Positions 1 through 6,747 of a stretch of DNA of 9,135 nt are shown in pieces. The translations under genes and the position numbers were made by a program. Under the pieces are notes generated by a model. The model made no database searches, was not told the origin of the DNA, and worked only from the letters and a program-made list of their open reading frames with translations. Location: the NCBI GenBank assembly GCA_902784025.1, contig CACZTF010000049.1:1-9135 (forward strand), in the 5' to 3' direction. Numbering within the stretch: position 1 is the first letter of the stretch; the number at the start of each line of letters is the position of its first letter. This DNA is from an uncultured Lachnospiraceae bacterium. Lineage in GTDB: Bacteria > Bacillota > Clostridia > Lachnospirales > Lachnospiraceae.

Positions 1-36
1 AATTCATTGAATGAAAATAGAAAGAATAAAGAGATA

Positions 37-141
37 GTGCACCTTCGTGGTGCACCTTCTTGCCTGCATTACCCGATACTCCTTGCTATTATTGGGTTTG
101 AGGAGTTTTCAATCGTTTGTTCGAGCCCCGTCTATCGCTCG
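37..141 (+). repeat. 105-bp structured direct repeat, copy 1 (candidate small RNA or 3' UTR element)
   Basis: This stretch matches 7045-7149 over 105 bases with no gaps and 8 mismatches that I counted by eye. It opens with a hairpin in which GTGCACC (37-43) pairs with GGTGCAC (49-55) around a 5-base loop. A central stem CTCCT/AGGAG follows, then CGAGC (122-126) pairing with GCTCG (137-141) around a 10-base loop. An intrinsic terminator begins 5 bases later, so the element and terminator together would make a compact RNA of about 135 nt. A reading frame runs through both copies, but most of the changed codons alter the amino acid, so I do not call it coding. The strand is inferred from the terminator orientation. 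It resembles neither a complete tRNA nor any RNA family I can name. Confidence 0.8.
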
Positions 142-145
142 CATG

Positions 146-172
146 AGGACATCCGAAAGGGTGTCCTTTTTT
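146..172 (+). terminator. Intrinsic terminator after repeat copy 1
   Basis: AGGACATCC (146-154) pairs with GGGTGTCCT (159-167) around a GAAA tetraloop, giving a 9-bp stem with one G-T pair, followed directly by a run of six T. It should end transcripts that come through the repeat and insulate the downstream operon from upstream transcription. Confidence 0.88.
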
Positions 173-223
173 GTTACATGACCATTAGAAGCATCGATAA
201 GCAACTGAATCCGGCCGCTCTTA

Positions 224-264
224 TTAACAGCGTATATACTGTTAAAAGGAACATAATAACTGTT
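224..264 (+). promoter_or_regulatory. Putative LysR-type operator upstream of the UroD operon
   Basis: TTAACAG (224-230) and CTGTTAA (239-245) form a perfect 7-bp inverted repeat around the 8-base centre CGTATATA. A further copy of the right half, ACTGTT, lies at 259-264, exactly 21 bp after the ACTGTT at 238-243, which is two helical turns. LysR-family regulators typically bind a dyad plus a neighbouring half-site on the same DNA face, and a LysR gene lies at the end of this module. Assignment to that regulator is inference. The stretch 173-361 holds no gene. Confidence 0.5.
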
Positions 265-269
265 TTTCT

Positions 270-298
270 TTTACTTCTCTTTCGAATACGATTATCTT
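270..298 (+). promoter_or_regulatory. Candidate promoter of the UroD-thiolase operon
   Basis: TTTACT (270-275) and TATCTT (293-298) are 17 bp apart, each matching four of six consensus sigma-A positions. Transcription would start near 305, just downstream of the proposed operator, leaving a leader of about 57 nt before the UroD start. A weak match is what one expects of an activator-dependent promoter, but it is also what chance gives in AT-rich DNA. Confidence 0.3.
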
Positions 299-361
299 AC
301 AAAAATCATTTTTGGAGAATCATTCCTGGATAAATGTTTTATGAAAGTTGGGAGGAAGAAC

Positions 362-1612
362 ATGGCAACCAACAAAGAGTTATATGATGAAAGATTAGGA
401 CGAATTAAAAAAGCAATTGCGATGGAAAAAACAGATCGTGTACCGGTTGTTCCCTTTTTCCAGTCATTCCCATATTTATGGGCGGGATATACGATGGCTG
501 AGTGCTTTTATGATGTAGAAAAGGCAAAAGATGCATATCGGAAATTCCTTAATCATTTCCAGCCTGATATGGCAATTGGATATGCGTCTCTTTTCTTGGG
601 ACAGGGTCCGATCATGGATAAACTGGATGCAAAATTGTTTGACTGGCCGGGAAGACCGGGAACCAAGGTGGATCCGAGAAACATTTTTCAATATATAGAA
701 AAACCGTATCTTGCAGATGGAGAATATCCGGAACTTCTTTCGGACGCATCCGGATGGTATATGCATAAATGGCTTCCGAGAACTTATGGCGCATTGGCAG
801 GGCTTCAGAACTTCAATATTCCGCTGATGAGCGCTTATTCAATTCCTGCAGGAATGGTACAGTTTGCAAATCCGCAGATCGTGGAAATTGCGAAGAATCT
901 GCATGAAGTAGGACAAATGAGCGCAGCGTGGCTTGGGGGAGTCGCAGCATTTGAACAGGAAATGATGGAAATGGGATATCCGATCTGGGCAGGAGCCGTC
1001 ACCACAACTGCGTTTGACATGCTGTCAGACACGCTGCGCGGAACAATTGATACGATGGCTGATCTGTACGAGAATCCGGAAGAAGTGCACCAGGCTGTGG
1101 AAATGTTTTATCCGTCTTCCTTCTTTGGAGCAGTCGGTCAGATGCAGCATGCAAACGGTCTGTTTGTCTTTATTCCGCTGCATAAGGGGCTGGATGGATT
1201 TATGAGTCCGGCGCAGTATGATGAATTCTACTGGCCGACACTTCAGCGTATGCTGGAAGGACTGATCCAGATGGGATATACGCCACTGGTATATACGGAA
1301 GGAAAATATGATAGCCGTTTAGAGCGGATCAAAGAAATCACCCCGGGAAAATGTCTGTATCACTTTGAGGATGTGGACATGAAGGAAGCAAAACGAATTG
1401 TCGGAAAAGATCACTGTATTTCCGGTGGCTTAAGCTCTCAGGTCCTTCGTCTCGGAAAACCAGATCAGGTTCGTGACGCTGTAAAAGAATTGTTTGATAT
1501 TTGTGCGGTGGACGGTGGATATATCTTTGACCTTTCCGATACGATCGATGACGTTCCGGTAGAAAACGTGGAAGCCATGATGGAAACTGCGTTTGAATAT
1601 GGGAAATATTAA
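362..1612 (+). CDS. Divergent UroD-family (uroporphyrinogen decarboxylase/methyltransferase-like) protein
   Basis: This 416-residue cytosolic protein has the layout of the UroD/MtaA superfamily, a TIM-barrel group that includes heme-pathway decarboxylases and corrinoid methyltransferases. Family features are the N-terminal MEKTDRVPVVP segment (about residues 22-32), the CISGG strand-turn (352-356) and the C-terminal GGYIFDLSDTIDD region. In zinc methyltransferases of the MtaA type, the metal ligands are an His-x-Cys pair and a later Cys. Here the first site reads TEGKYDS (Glu313 with no His-x-Cys) and the last reads FDLSD (Asp390, Asp393), so classical zinc-thiol chemistry is unlikely. It also lacks the RQAGRY-type motif of heme-pathway HemE. 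I start at 362 because GGAGG (351-355) sits 6 bases upstream; the in-frame ATG at 341 has no comparable site. It is the first gene of a five-gene operon. The substrate is unknown. Confidence 0.85.
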   Translation: MATNKELYDERLGRIKKAIAMEKTDRVPVVPFFQSFPYLWAGYTMAECFYDVEKAKDAYRKFLNHFQPDMAIGYASLFLGQGPIMDKLDAKLFDWPGRPGTKVDPRNIFQYIEKPYLADGEYPELLSDASGWYMHKWLPRTYGALAGLQNFNIPLMSAYSIPAGMVQFANPQIVEIAKNLHEVGQMSAAWLGGVAAFEQEMMEMGYPIWAGAVTTTAFDMLSDTLRGTIDTMADLYENPEEVHQAVEMFYPSSFFGAVGQMQHANGLFVFIPLHKGLDGFMSPAQYDEFYWPTLQRMLEGLIQMGYTPLVYTEGKYDSRLERIKEITPGKCLYHFEDVDMKEAKRIVGKDHCISGGLSSQVLRLGKPDQVRDAVKELFDICAVDGGYIFDLSDTIDDVPVENVEAMMETAFEYGKY

Positions 1613-1649
1613 TTAATAGTTTAGATTTTTAAAACAGGAGGGAAGAATT

Positions 1650-2990
1650 ATGCAAACAAAAGTGAGAGGTTTTGGTTTTCGGGGATGGATGCTATTCATC
1701 TATCAGTTCCTTGCATATATTGCAATGGTCGCATTTACAAACTGGCCGATGAATGTTCTGGGATCTACGATCTCCGGTGCCGCTGGCCAGAGTGAAAACT
1801 TTGTAGCAAACATTTATACTGCCGGATATATTGTCGGCGTTATTATCCAGCTGATCTTAAGCCGCTCCATCGGTAAACTGAAGAGTGTCAAGAGATTTGC
1901 AGCAATCTTAGGCGTGATCGCAATGGCATTCTGCTGTTCCATCACATTTATCAATCCGTTTACGTCAACATGGATCTGGATTATCTGCTTCTTCTTCACC
2001 TGTGTGTTTATCGCAATGTGGTGTACCTTCAGTATCGGCATTCTTGTCGGACAGTGGTTCCCGAGAAGAAAAGGAACGTTCATGGGTCTGGTTACGATTG
2101 CATTCCCTGCAGGAAACGCACTGATCACAACTTTCATCGCATCTGTCTTTTCTGCAGAAGGCGGACCGAGCATGACGATGGCTCTTCTGCCATACCTGAT
2201 TGCCTGCATCATCGGTCTGATCATTGGTATCGCATTGGTTCCTGATTTCCCGGAGCAGTGCGGTGCATACAGAGATAATGACAAAAACATGTCTCCTGAA
2301 ATTGCACAGCAGATGATGCTTCAGGAGATTGAAAACAGAAAGACAACAGTCTGGACATTCAAAGAGACGATCACAAGCGCAGCTTTCTGGCTGCTGACGC
2401 TGCCGATGGGCTTCCTGCTTCTTACTTCCATTGGTATCATGACACAGTCTACAACGATCATCGGCACCTATTTCCCGCTGGGCGGAACACAGTTTACACT
2501 GGTCACGTTATCGATCGCTGTGATCGCCTGCATCGGGTCCTATGTGCTGGGTCTCCTTGACACAAAGTTTGGTACGAAAAAAGCAATGATCATTGCTTCC
2601 TGCTTTATGGTAGCAGCCGGAATTCTGGGAATGATTAAAACTCCGGGAACTTTGGTAGCAGCGCTCCTTTGCCTTGGTGTTTTCATGGGCGCATCTTCCA
2701 ACTTTACCGTATCCGGTGTTGTGCAGTATTGGAGAATAGAGGACTTCCCGTCCGTATTCGCAAGAGTGAACCCGCTGGCAAACTTTATCCAGGCCTTTGC
2801 TCCGGCAATCGTAGCAGCAATCCTGTTCTCACTTGGATATAACTTCGATTTCCTTTTGACGGGAATTCTTGGTCTTGCAAGTGTGATCATGCTCCTGATC
2901 TTCAAACCGTCTATGGTTAAGAACAAAGATGATAAATTACGTGCTGCAGCCGGAAAACCATTGGATGATGTCCTGGCTGGCAGAAAATAA
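1650..2990 (+). CDS. MFS transporter, oxalate/formate antiporter (OFA)-like
   Basis: A 446-residue integral membrane protein with about twelve predicted helices (near residues 13-32, 52-72, 82-103, 107-133, 143-166, 178-198, 241-262, 281-302, 312-328, 334-355, 374-396 and 400-419). The two six-helix halves are joined by a cytoplasmic loop at about 199-240. GQWFPRRKG (134-142), between helices 4 and 5, matches the pattern common in OFA-type MFS carriers, which move small organic anions. A strong AGGAGGG site (1637-1642) precedes the ATG. It lies 37 bp after the UroD gene and is probably co-transcribed with it, which suggests it imports the operon's substrate or exchanges it for the product. 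The transported compound cannot be read from the sequence, and other MFS subfamilies remain possible. Confidence 0.88.
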   Translation: MQTKVRGFGFRGWMLFIYQFLAYIAMVAFTNWPMNVLGSTISGAAGQSENFVANIYTAGYIVGVIIQLILSRSIGKLKSVKRFAAILGVIAMAFCCSITFINPFTSTWIWIICFFFTCVFIAMWCTFSIGILVGQWFPRRKGTFMGLVTIAFPAGNALITTFIASVFSAEGGPSMTMALLPYLIACIIGLIIGIALVPDFPEQCGAYRDNDKNMSPEIAQQMMLQEIENRKTTVWTFKETITSAAFWLLTLPMGFLLLTSIGIMTQSTTIIGTYFPLGGTQFTLVTLSIAVIACIGSYVLGLLDTKFGTKKAMIIASCFMVAAGILGMIKTPGTLVAALLCLGVFMGASSNFTVSGVVQYWRIEDFPSVFARVNPLANFIQAFAPAIVAAILFSLGYNFDFLLTGILGLASVIMLLIFKPSMVKNKDDKLRAAAGKPLDDVLAGRK

Positions 2991-3030
2991 ACGTGGTATC
3001 TTGCTGCATAATAAACCTCATATTTACAGG

Positions 3031-3060
3031 AATGAGCCGCCCATAACACGGCGGCTCATT
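3031..3060 (+). other. Intercistronic hairpin without a T-run
   Basis: AATGAGCCGCC (3031-3041) and GGCGGCTCATT (3050-3060) form a perfect 11-bp GC-rich stem around an 8-base loop, in the 90-bp gap between the carrier and flavoprotein genes. No T-run follows, so it is not a standard terminator. It may act as a processing or stability hairpin that lowers downstream expression or protects the upstream message. Confidence 0.7.
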
Positions 3061-3080
3061 GCCTGAAGAAAGGAAGAATA

Positions 3081-4028
3081 ATGAAAGTATTTGGAATTTG
3101 CTGTGGTAGAAAAAACGGTAATACGGAGTTAATGATGACGGAAGTGCTGAACGGCGTTCGCAGTGTGGACCCGGGGGCGGAAGTCGGGTTTGTGAATCTG
3201 CAGGATGCAGAGATCAAATCCTGCATCGGATGTGAGACTTGTATGAAGAAACATATTGCGGGGGATTATGATTTCCGCTGTGTTCATGGTGTTGACCAGG
3301 ATCATTTTCATTTCATCGAAATGCAGATGCGGTCGGCAGACGCGATCATTGTTTCTGCTCCGGCATATAACCTTCTGCCACCGGGGATCCTGATCCGTTT
3401 CTTAAATAAAATGCATGCGAGCGGGGATTATAGAAAAGTTACACAGAGTGTGGAAGCCTGCAAAGTCGGCGCTTGCTTTTCCATTGGCGGAACAGACTGG
3501 ACCGATTATACCCCGAATATTATGCGTATGATCACAATGGAACTGGTCGGAGTTTATAACGGGGTCATCGACTCGGTTCACTTTGATTTCCTGAATGCTT
3601 TCCAGACAGTTATGCTCAGCCCGGAAGTTACGGAGCGTATGCATCAAATGGGAGTGAATGTTGCGAATGCGGTTAATTATAAGAAAGAAACAGGTAAGAA
3701 CGCAGAGTATGTCGGAACAGAAGGGATATGCACATACTGCCACAGCAATCTGCTGCGCGTCGACCCGGATGGTTCTGTATACTGTCCGCAGTGCAATGTA
3801 AAGGGCAGTGTGGAAGTGAGGGACGGAAAACTATGCGTTTCCTTTACAGAAGAGGAACTTACAAAGAGCAGATGGGCACCCTATGGTCAGGACCTTCATA
3901 TCGAAAATATTGCAAAAGGCCATAAAAAAGCAGCAATCGGAATTGAGGATATTAAAAAGAATTACAATGAAAACTTCAAGGAACTGGTCAGCGAATACCG
4001 GATTGGATTTCCCGCGCTGAATAAGTAG
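3081..4028 (+). CDS. NAD(P)H-dependent FMN reductase, iron-sulfur flavoprotein-like, with C-terminal zinc ribbon
   Basis: This 315-residue cytosolic protein starts with a flavodoxin-like fold. The phosphate-binding loop for FMN is around GRKNGNTE (9-16), and SAPAYNLLPPG (92-102) matches the flavin-contacting loop of NADPH-dependent FMN reductases. CIGCETC (48-54) followed by Cys67 gives C-x2-C-x2-C-x12-C, like the 4Fe-4S motif of iron-sulfur flavoproteins but with wider last spacing. Beyond the usual end of about 200 residues comes a zinc ribbon with Cys217, Cys220, Cys235 and Cys238, then an acidic/basic helical tail. It probably passes electrons from NAD(P)H to a substrate or partner enzyme. 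It lies mid-operon, 30 bp before the thiolase gene. The donor, acceptor and presence of an Fe-S cluster are inferred. Confidence 0.85.
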   Translation: MKVFGICCGRKNGNTELMMTEVLNGVRSVDPGAEVGFVNLQDAEIKSCIGCETCMKKHIAGDYDFRCVHGVDQDHFHFIEMQMRSADAIIVSAPAYNLLPPGILIRFLNKMHASGDYRKVTQSVEACKVGACFSIGGTDWTDYTPNIMRMITMELVGVYNGVIDSVHFDFLNAFQTVMLSPEVTERMHQMGVNVANAVNYKKETGKNAEYVGTEGICTYCHSNLLRVDPDGSVYCPQCNVKGSVEVRDGKLCVSFTEEELTKSRWAPYGQDLHIENIAKGHKKAAIGIEDIKKNYNENFKELVSEYRIGFPALNK

Positions 4029-4058
4029 ATAGAAAACAGAAAGGAAAAAGGGACGAAT

Positions 4059-5363
4059 GTGAACACGGTTGTTAATCAGACAAAACTGAATCCATACAGC
4101 AGAAGTGTCTCCATTATTGGCGTCGGCTGCACACCGTTTATGAATACCTTGGAAGATCCGGCAACAGAAGGTCTTACCGAAGGGGAACTGTTTGGCTACG
4201 CTGCAATGGAAGCGATGAAGGATGCGGGGGTGACACCTAAGGATGTAGATTACTATTTCCACGGACAGGCGAATCCAATGGGGTGTGATTACATTACACC
4301 TAACATCATGGTTGCGAACTGGGTCGGCATGAAAGGGAAAGGCTCCATTCATCATTCAGAAGCCTGCTGCACCGGTTATCTTGCTCTGGAGCAGGCCGTG
4401 AATGCAGTCGCTTCCGGGAAATACAATGTTGTTCTTTCCGGCTGCGTGGAATTTGGCGACGCGATAGCAATTCCCTATAAGCCATCTTGTTTCCGCAGAC
4501 GGATCCCGATGGAGGAGTTCCTCGAGACGACCCGCTGGATCTATGATAAAGCATACACATTGGGAATGATGGCGGGACCGGTGATCAATTTTGATGATTC
4601 AGCAGAGTATTATGCAAGAACGTACGGGCTGAGTGTTAAAGAAATGGATGAAGTCATCTGCCATATGGCGCTTAACAACCGGTATAATGCTGTTCATCAT
4701 CCACTCTCTATTTCTAAAGTGGATTTCCCGGAGATCGCGAAGGCTGCAGGCTATGATAATGTCATGGACTTTATGCTAAGCGATAAAGAAAATCCGAAAA
4801 TGGGTGAATATTTAAGAGTGCTCGGCACCGAGATCAAATGTGATGGCGCCGCTGCAGTCATTGTCTGCCCGACAGAAATGGTTTCACAGTTTACGGACAA
4901 AAAACCAATCGAGGTTTTAGGAATCGGGAGCGCCTGCTTAGAGTCAAGCAATCACAATCTGGAGATTCATGCTACAAGAGAGGCTGTTAGACAAGTATAT
5001 GAGTTAACCAGAGTGAAACCGGAAGAACTGGATCTGATGTATGTCAATGATTTCATGATTCCTTCGCAGCTGGTGTCTGCAGAAATTGCAGGATATCTGC
5101 CGGAAGGTGAAGGCTGGAAATATATCAAAGAAGGCAGAACAAGATTTGACGGGGATAAACCACTTAATACGAACGGAGGAAGAACATCCTTCGGACACGC
5201 TCATGCGGCAAGCGGTCTTGCAGATCTTTATGAAGCGGTGCATCAGATGCGCGGGGACTGCGGAGAACATCAGGTGAAAAAACTGCCAAAGACAGTTATG
5301 CTCCGCGGGTTTGGCGGAAGTCAGAATGTAACGGCAGCAATTATCAGAACGAAGGAAGCATAA
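4059..5363 (+). CDS. Non-classical thiolase (lipid-transfer/SCP2-type thiolase fold)
   Basis: This 434-residue protein has the thiolase fold. SIIGVGCTPF (18-27) is the first strand; EACCTGYLAL (101-110) holds the nucleophile position (Cys103 by alignment, with Cys104 beside it); NGGRTSFGHAHAASG (372-386) is the equivalent of the GHPxGATG loop with His380. VNDFM (329-333) replaces the usual HDAF-type motif. The C-terminal second catalytic Cys of degradative thiolases is absent: the site reads RGFGGSQ. This pattern resembles lipid-transfer-type thiolases and PhlC-like enzymes, which work with a DUF35 partner; one is encoded 15 bp downstream. The likely chemistry is acyl transfer to, or cleavage of, a carbon-carbon bond. 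The start is GTG at 4059 (GGGA at 4050-4053); the next Met would remove the first strand. Confidence 0.88.
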   Translation: MNTVVNQTKLNPYSRSVSIIGVGCTPFMNTLEDPATEGLTEGELFGYAAMEAMKDAGVTPKDVDYYFHGQANPMGCDYITPNIMVANWVGMKGKGSIHHSEACCTGYLALEQAVNAVASGKYNVVLSGCVEFGDAIAIPYKPSCFRRRIPMEEFLETTRWIYDKAYTLGMMAGPVINFDDSAEYYARTYGLSVKEMDEVICHMALNNRYNAVHHPLSISKVDFPEIAKAAGYDNVMDFMLSDKENPKMGEYLRVLGTEIKCDGAAAVIVCPTEMVSQFTDKKPIEVLGIGSACLESSNHNLEIHATREAVRQVYELTRVKPEELDLMYVNDFMIPSQLVSAEIAGYLPEGEGWKYIKEGRTRFDGDKPLNTNGGRTSFGHAHAASGLADLYEAVHQMRGDCGEHQVKKLPKTVMLRGFGGSQNVTAAIIRTKEA

Positions 5364-5378
5364 AAGCAGGAGACAGAA

Positions 5379-5780
5379 ATGGAAAAGAAAGATATGGAAA
5401 AAATTGTAAAGACTTTTTATGATAAGCTCGAAGAAGGCAAAATCATGGGAAGAAAATGCACCTGCTGCAATAATGTTGAATTCCCGCCCGTGTTTATCTG
5501 TAATAAGTGCGGTTCCTTTGATACGGAGTGGATCGAACTGAGTGGAAAAGCAAGCTTCAAATCTGTTATGGTGGCAAACGGACAGACAGCAAAATATCCG
5601 GAATTCCTGCCGTATGCTTTGGGCGCAGTAACACTGGAAGAGGGCAGCGAAGTGAACGCGTTGATTGGAGGAATCACAAAAGAAAATGCTGAGGAATACC
5701 GGCAGAAGCTTCCGGCATCCTGCCATGCGAAAATAGTTCAAAGAGATGGATTCAAAACGGTCATGTTTGAAGTGGATTAA
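5379..5780 (+). CDS. Zinc-ribbon/OB-fold (DUF35) partner protein of the thiolase
   Basis: A 133-residue protein with the two-part layout of this family. After an N-terminal helix (2-20) comes a rubredoxin-like zinc ribbon with Cys27, Cys30, Cys41 and Cys44, then an OB-fold (about 50-130) with the typical GKASFKSVM and YALGAVTLEEG strands. Members of this family are obligate partners of thiolase-fold enzymes, for example in archaeal HMG-CoA synthesis, in phloroglucinol acylation (PhlB with PhlC) and in steroid side-chain cleavage, where they help form the acyl-CoA site. Spacing of 15 bp from the thiolase gene, with a GGAG site in the gap, supports co-translation and complex formation. It is the last gene of the operon; I see no terminator in the 79 bp that follow. 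Confidence 0.9.
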   Translation: MEKKDMEKIVKTFYDKLEEGKIMGRKCTCCNNVEFPPVFICNKCGSFDTEWIELSGKASFKSVMVANGQTAKYPEFLPYALGAVTLEEGSEVNALIGGITKENAEEYRQKLPASCHAKIVQRDGFKTVMFEVD

Positions 5781-5791
5781 GGCCGTTGCAG

Positions 5792-5836
5792 CAATTTGCA
5801 GTTCTTAAAGGGAATGATTATAATCAATCTGCAGTT
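5792..5836 (+). promoter_or_regulatory. LysR gene promoter with direct repeats and palindromic -10
   Basis: TTGCAG (5796-5801) and TATAAT (5819-5824) are 17 bp apart, a good sigma-A promoter. The -10 box lies inside a perfect 12-bp palindrome TGATTATAATCA (5815-5826). CAATTTGCAGTT (5792-5803) recurs as CAATCTGCAGTT (5825-5836), 11 of 12 bases, with a 33-bp period. Repeats that overlap the -35 box and follow the -10 box suggest autoregulation, but the binding protein is not known. Confidence 0.6.
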
Positions 5837-5859
5837 GTTTTTAAAGAAAGGAAAACGAA

Positions 5860-6747
5860 ATGACTTTTTCACAGATTGAATATTTCCTCGAGGTTGCAAA
5901 AACGATGAATTTTCATCAGGCTGCGGAGAATAAATTTGTAACCCAGCAGGTTATGTCACGTCAGATCCAAGCTCTGGAAGCAGAACTGGATCTGCAGTTG
6001 TTTGACCGTTCAAATAAAAGAAAACTTCGGCTGACCCCGGCAGGAGAGATTTTATATGTCGGTTGGAATAAGTCAGTAGATGAAATACTTCATTGTCTGG
6101 AAAGGGCAAAAGACGCGAATAAAAAACAGGAAAACAAGGTCGTTCTGGGAATCCACGCTATCAGCTGGATTGTCGACTGTGCCATTGAGATCATTCAAAA
6201 TTATAAAATCAATCATCCGGACCGGGTCATTGAAACCGTTGTTTCCGGAACCGTTACGCTTGAAGAAAAACTGGAAAAAGGTTCGATCAATCTGCTTTTG
6301 ACATTTGGCTCAGAACTGCTCTCAGAGCTTAATTCTTCCTGTAAAGTCTCAAATGTTGAGATGTCGCCGGCAATCATCCTGGCGAAAACGCATCCTCTCG
6401 CGAACAAAAGAAACATTGAAATCCCGGATCTTGCTGATGAAACGATCTACCTGCTGAGCAATCGTTTCTCAAAAGATGCCTCGCAGCGGGTTCTGAATGA
6501 TTTTGCTGCACATAACATTTCTCCTAAAGCAATAGAATACTTTGACGATGCGGAAAGCATGGAAACAAAGTTGATGATGGGAGAAGGTGTAAATATTGGC
6601 TGGGACGTTCTCTTCCGCAATCGGAATCGTCTGAAAATGTATCCGATCAGGTCATCAACACCGGTAATAAATGATCTGGTATTATGTTGGACGGATGAAA
6701 AATATGAAATAATTGCCAGAGAACTAGCCGCTGTAAATATTCTCTAA
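5860..6747 (+). CDS. LysR-family transcriptional regulator
   Basis: At 295 residues this is standard LysR length. The N-terminal winged helix-turn-helix (about 1-60) is clear: FSQIEYFLEVAKTMNFHQAA, then TQQVMSRQIQALE and LFDRSNKRKLRLTPAGE. A linker helix (60-90) joins it to a periplasmic-binding-like effector domain (about 92-295). Such proteins act as tetramers that respond to a small molecule, often a substrate or intermediate of the adjacent pathway. An AAAGGA-type site lies just upstream of the ATG. It follows the thiolase operon on the same strand but has its own promoter, and it is the best candidate to bind the dyad at 224-245 and its own repeat-rich promoter. The effector is unknown. 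Confidence 0.92.
   Translation: MTFSQIEYFLEVAKTMNFHQAAENKFVTQQVMSRQIQALEAELDLQLFDRSNKRKLRLTPAGEILYVGWNKSVDEILHCLERAKDANKKQENKVVLGIHAISWIVDCAIEIIQNYKINHPDRVIETVVSGTVTLEEKLEKGSINLLLTFGSELLSELNSSCKVSNVEMSPAIILAKTHPLANKRNIEIPDLADETIYLLSNRFSKDASQRVLNDFAAHNISPKAIEYFDDAESMETKLMMGEGVNIGWDVLFRNRNRLKMYPIRSSTPVINDLVLCWTDEKYEIIARELAAVNIL

Noticed and set aside
100..141. tRNA 3' half (GTTCGAGCCCC looks like a T-arm)
   Set aside because: The flanking bases do not form a 5-bp T-stem and no anticodon arm or acceptor partner could be found. The same bases pair better as CGAGC/GCTCG.
37..172. Riboswitch or T-box leader for the UroD operon
   Set aside because: The second copy with its own terminator is followed by a gene on the opposite strand, so a leader role is not shared. 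I saw no T-box or known aptamer motif.
7..333. 108-residue ORF through repeat copy 1, and the related 100-residue ORF at 7009-7311 through copy 2
   Set aside because: They share 35 codons only because the repeat is a multiple of three without stops. Four of the six changed codons alter the amino acid, the frames run through terminator hairpins, they diverge completely beyond the repeat, and no ribosome binding site is convincing.
341..361. Upstream ATG at 341 as the UroD start
   Set aside because: The GGAGG at 351-355 serves the ATG at 362 with normal spacing, and the extra seven residues do not look like family sequence.
362..1612. Heme-pathway hemE
   Set aside because: The conserved substrate-binding motifs of uroporphyrinogen decarboxylase are missing, and no other heme gene is nearby.
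1814..2290. 158-residue minus-strand ORF inside the carrier gene
   Set aside because: Shadow frame of a well-supported membrane protein gene, with no start signals or motifs.
5004..5741. 245-residue minus-strand ORF
   Set aside because: It lies antisense to the thiolase and DUF35 genes, which have clear motifs and start sites. Its composition is that of a shadow frame.
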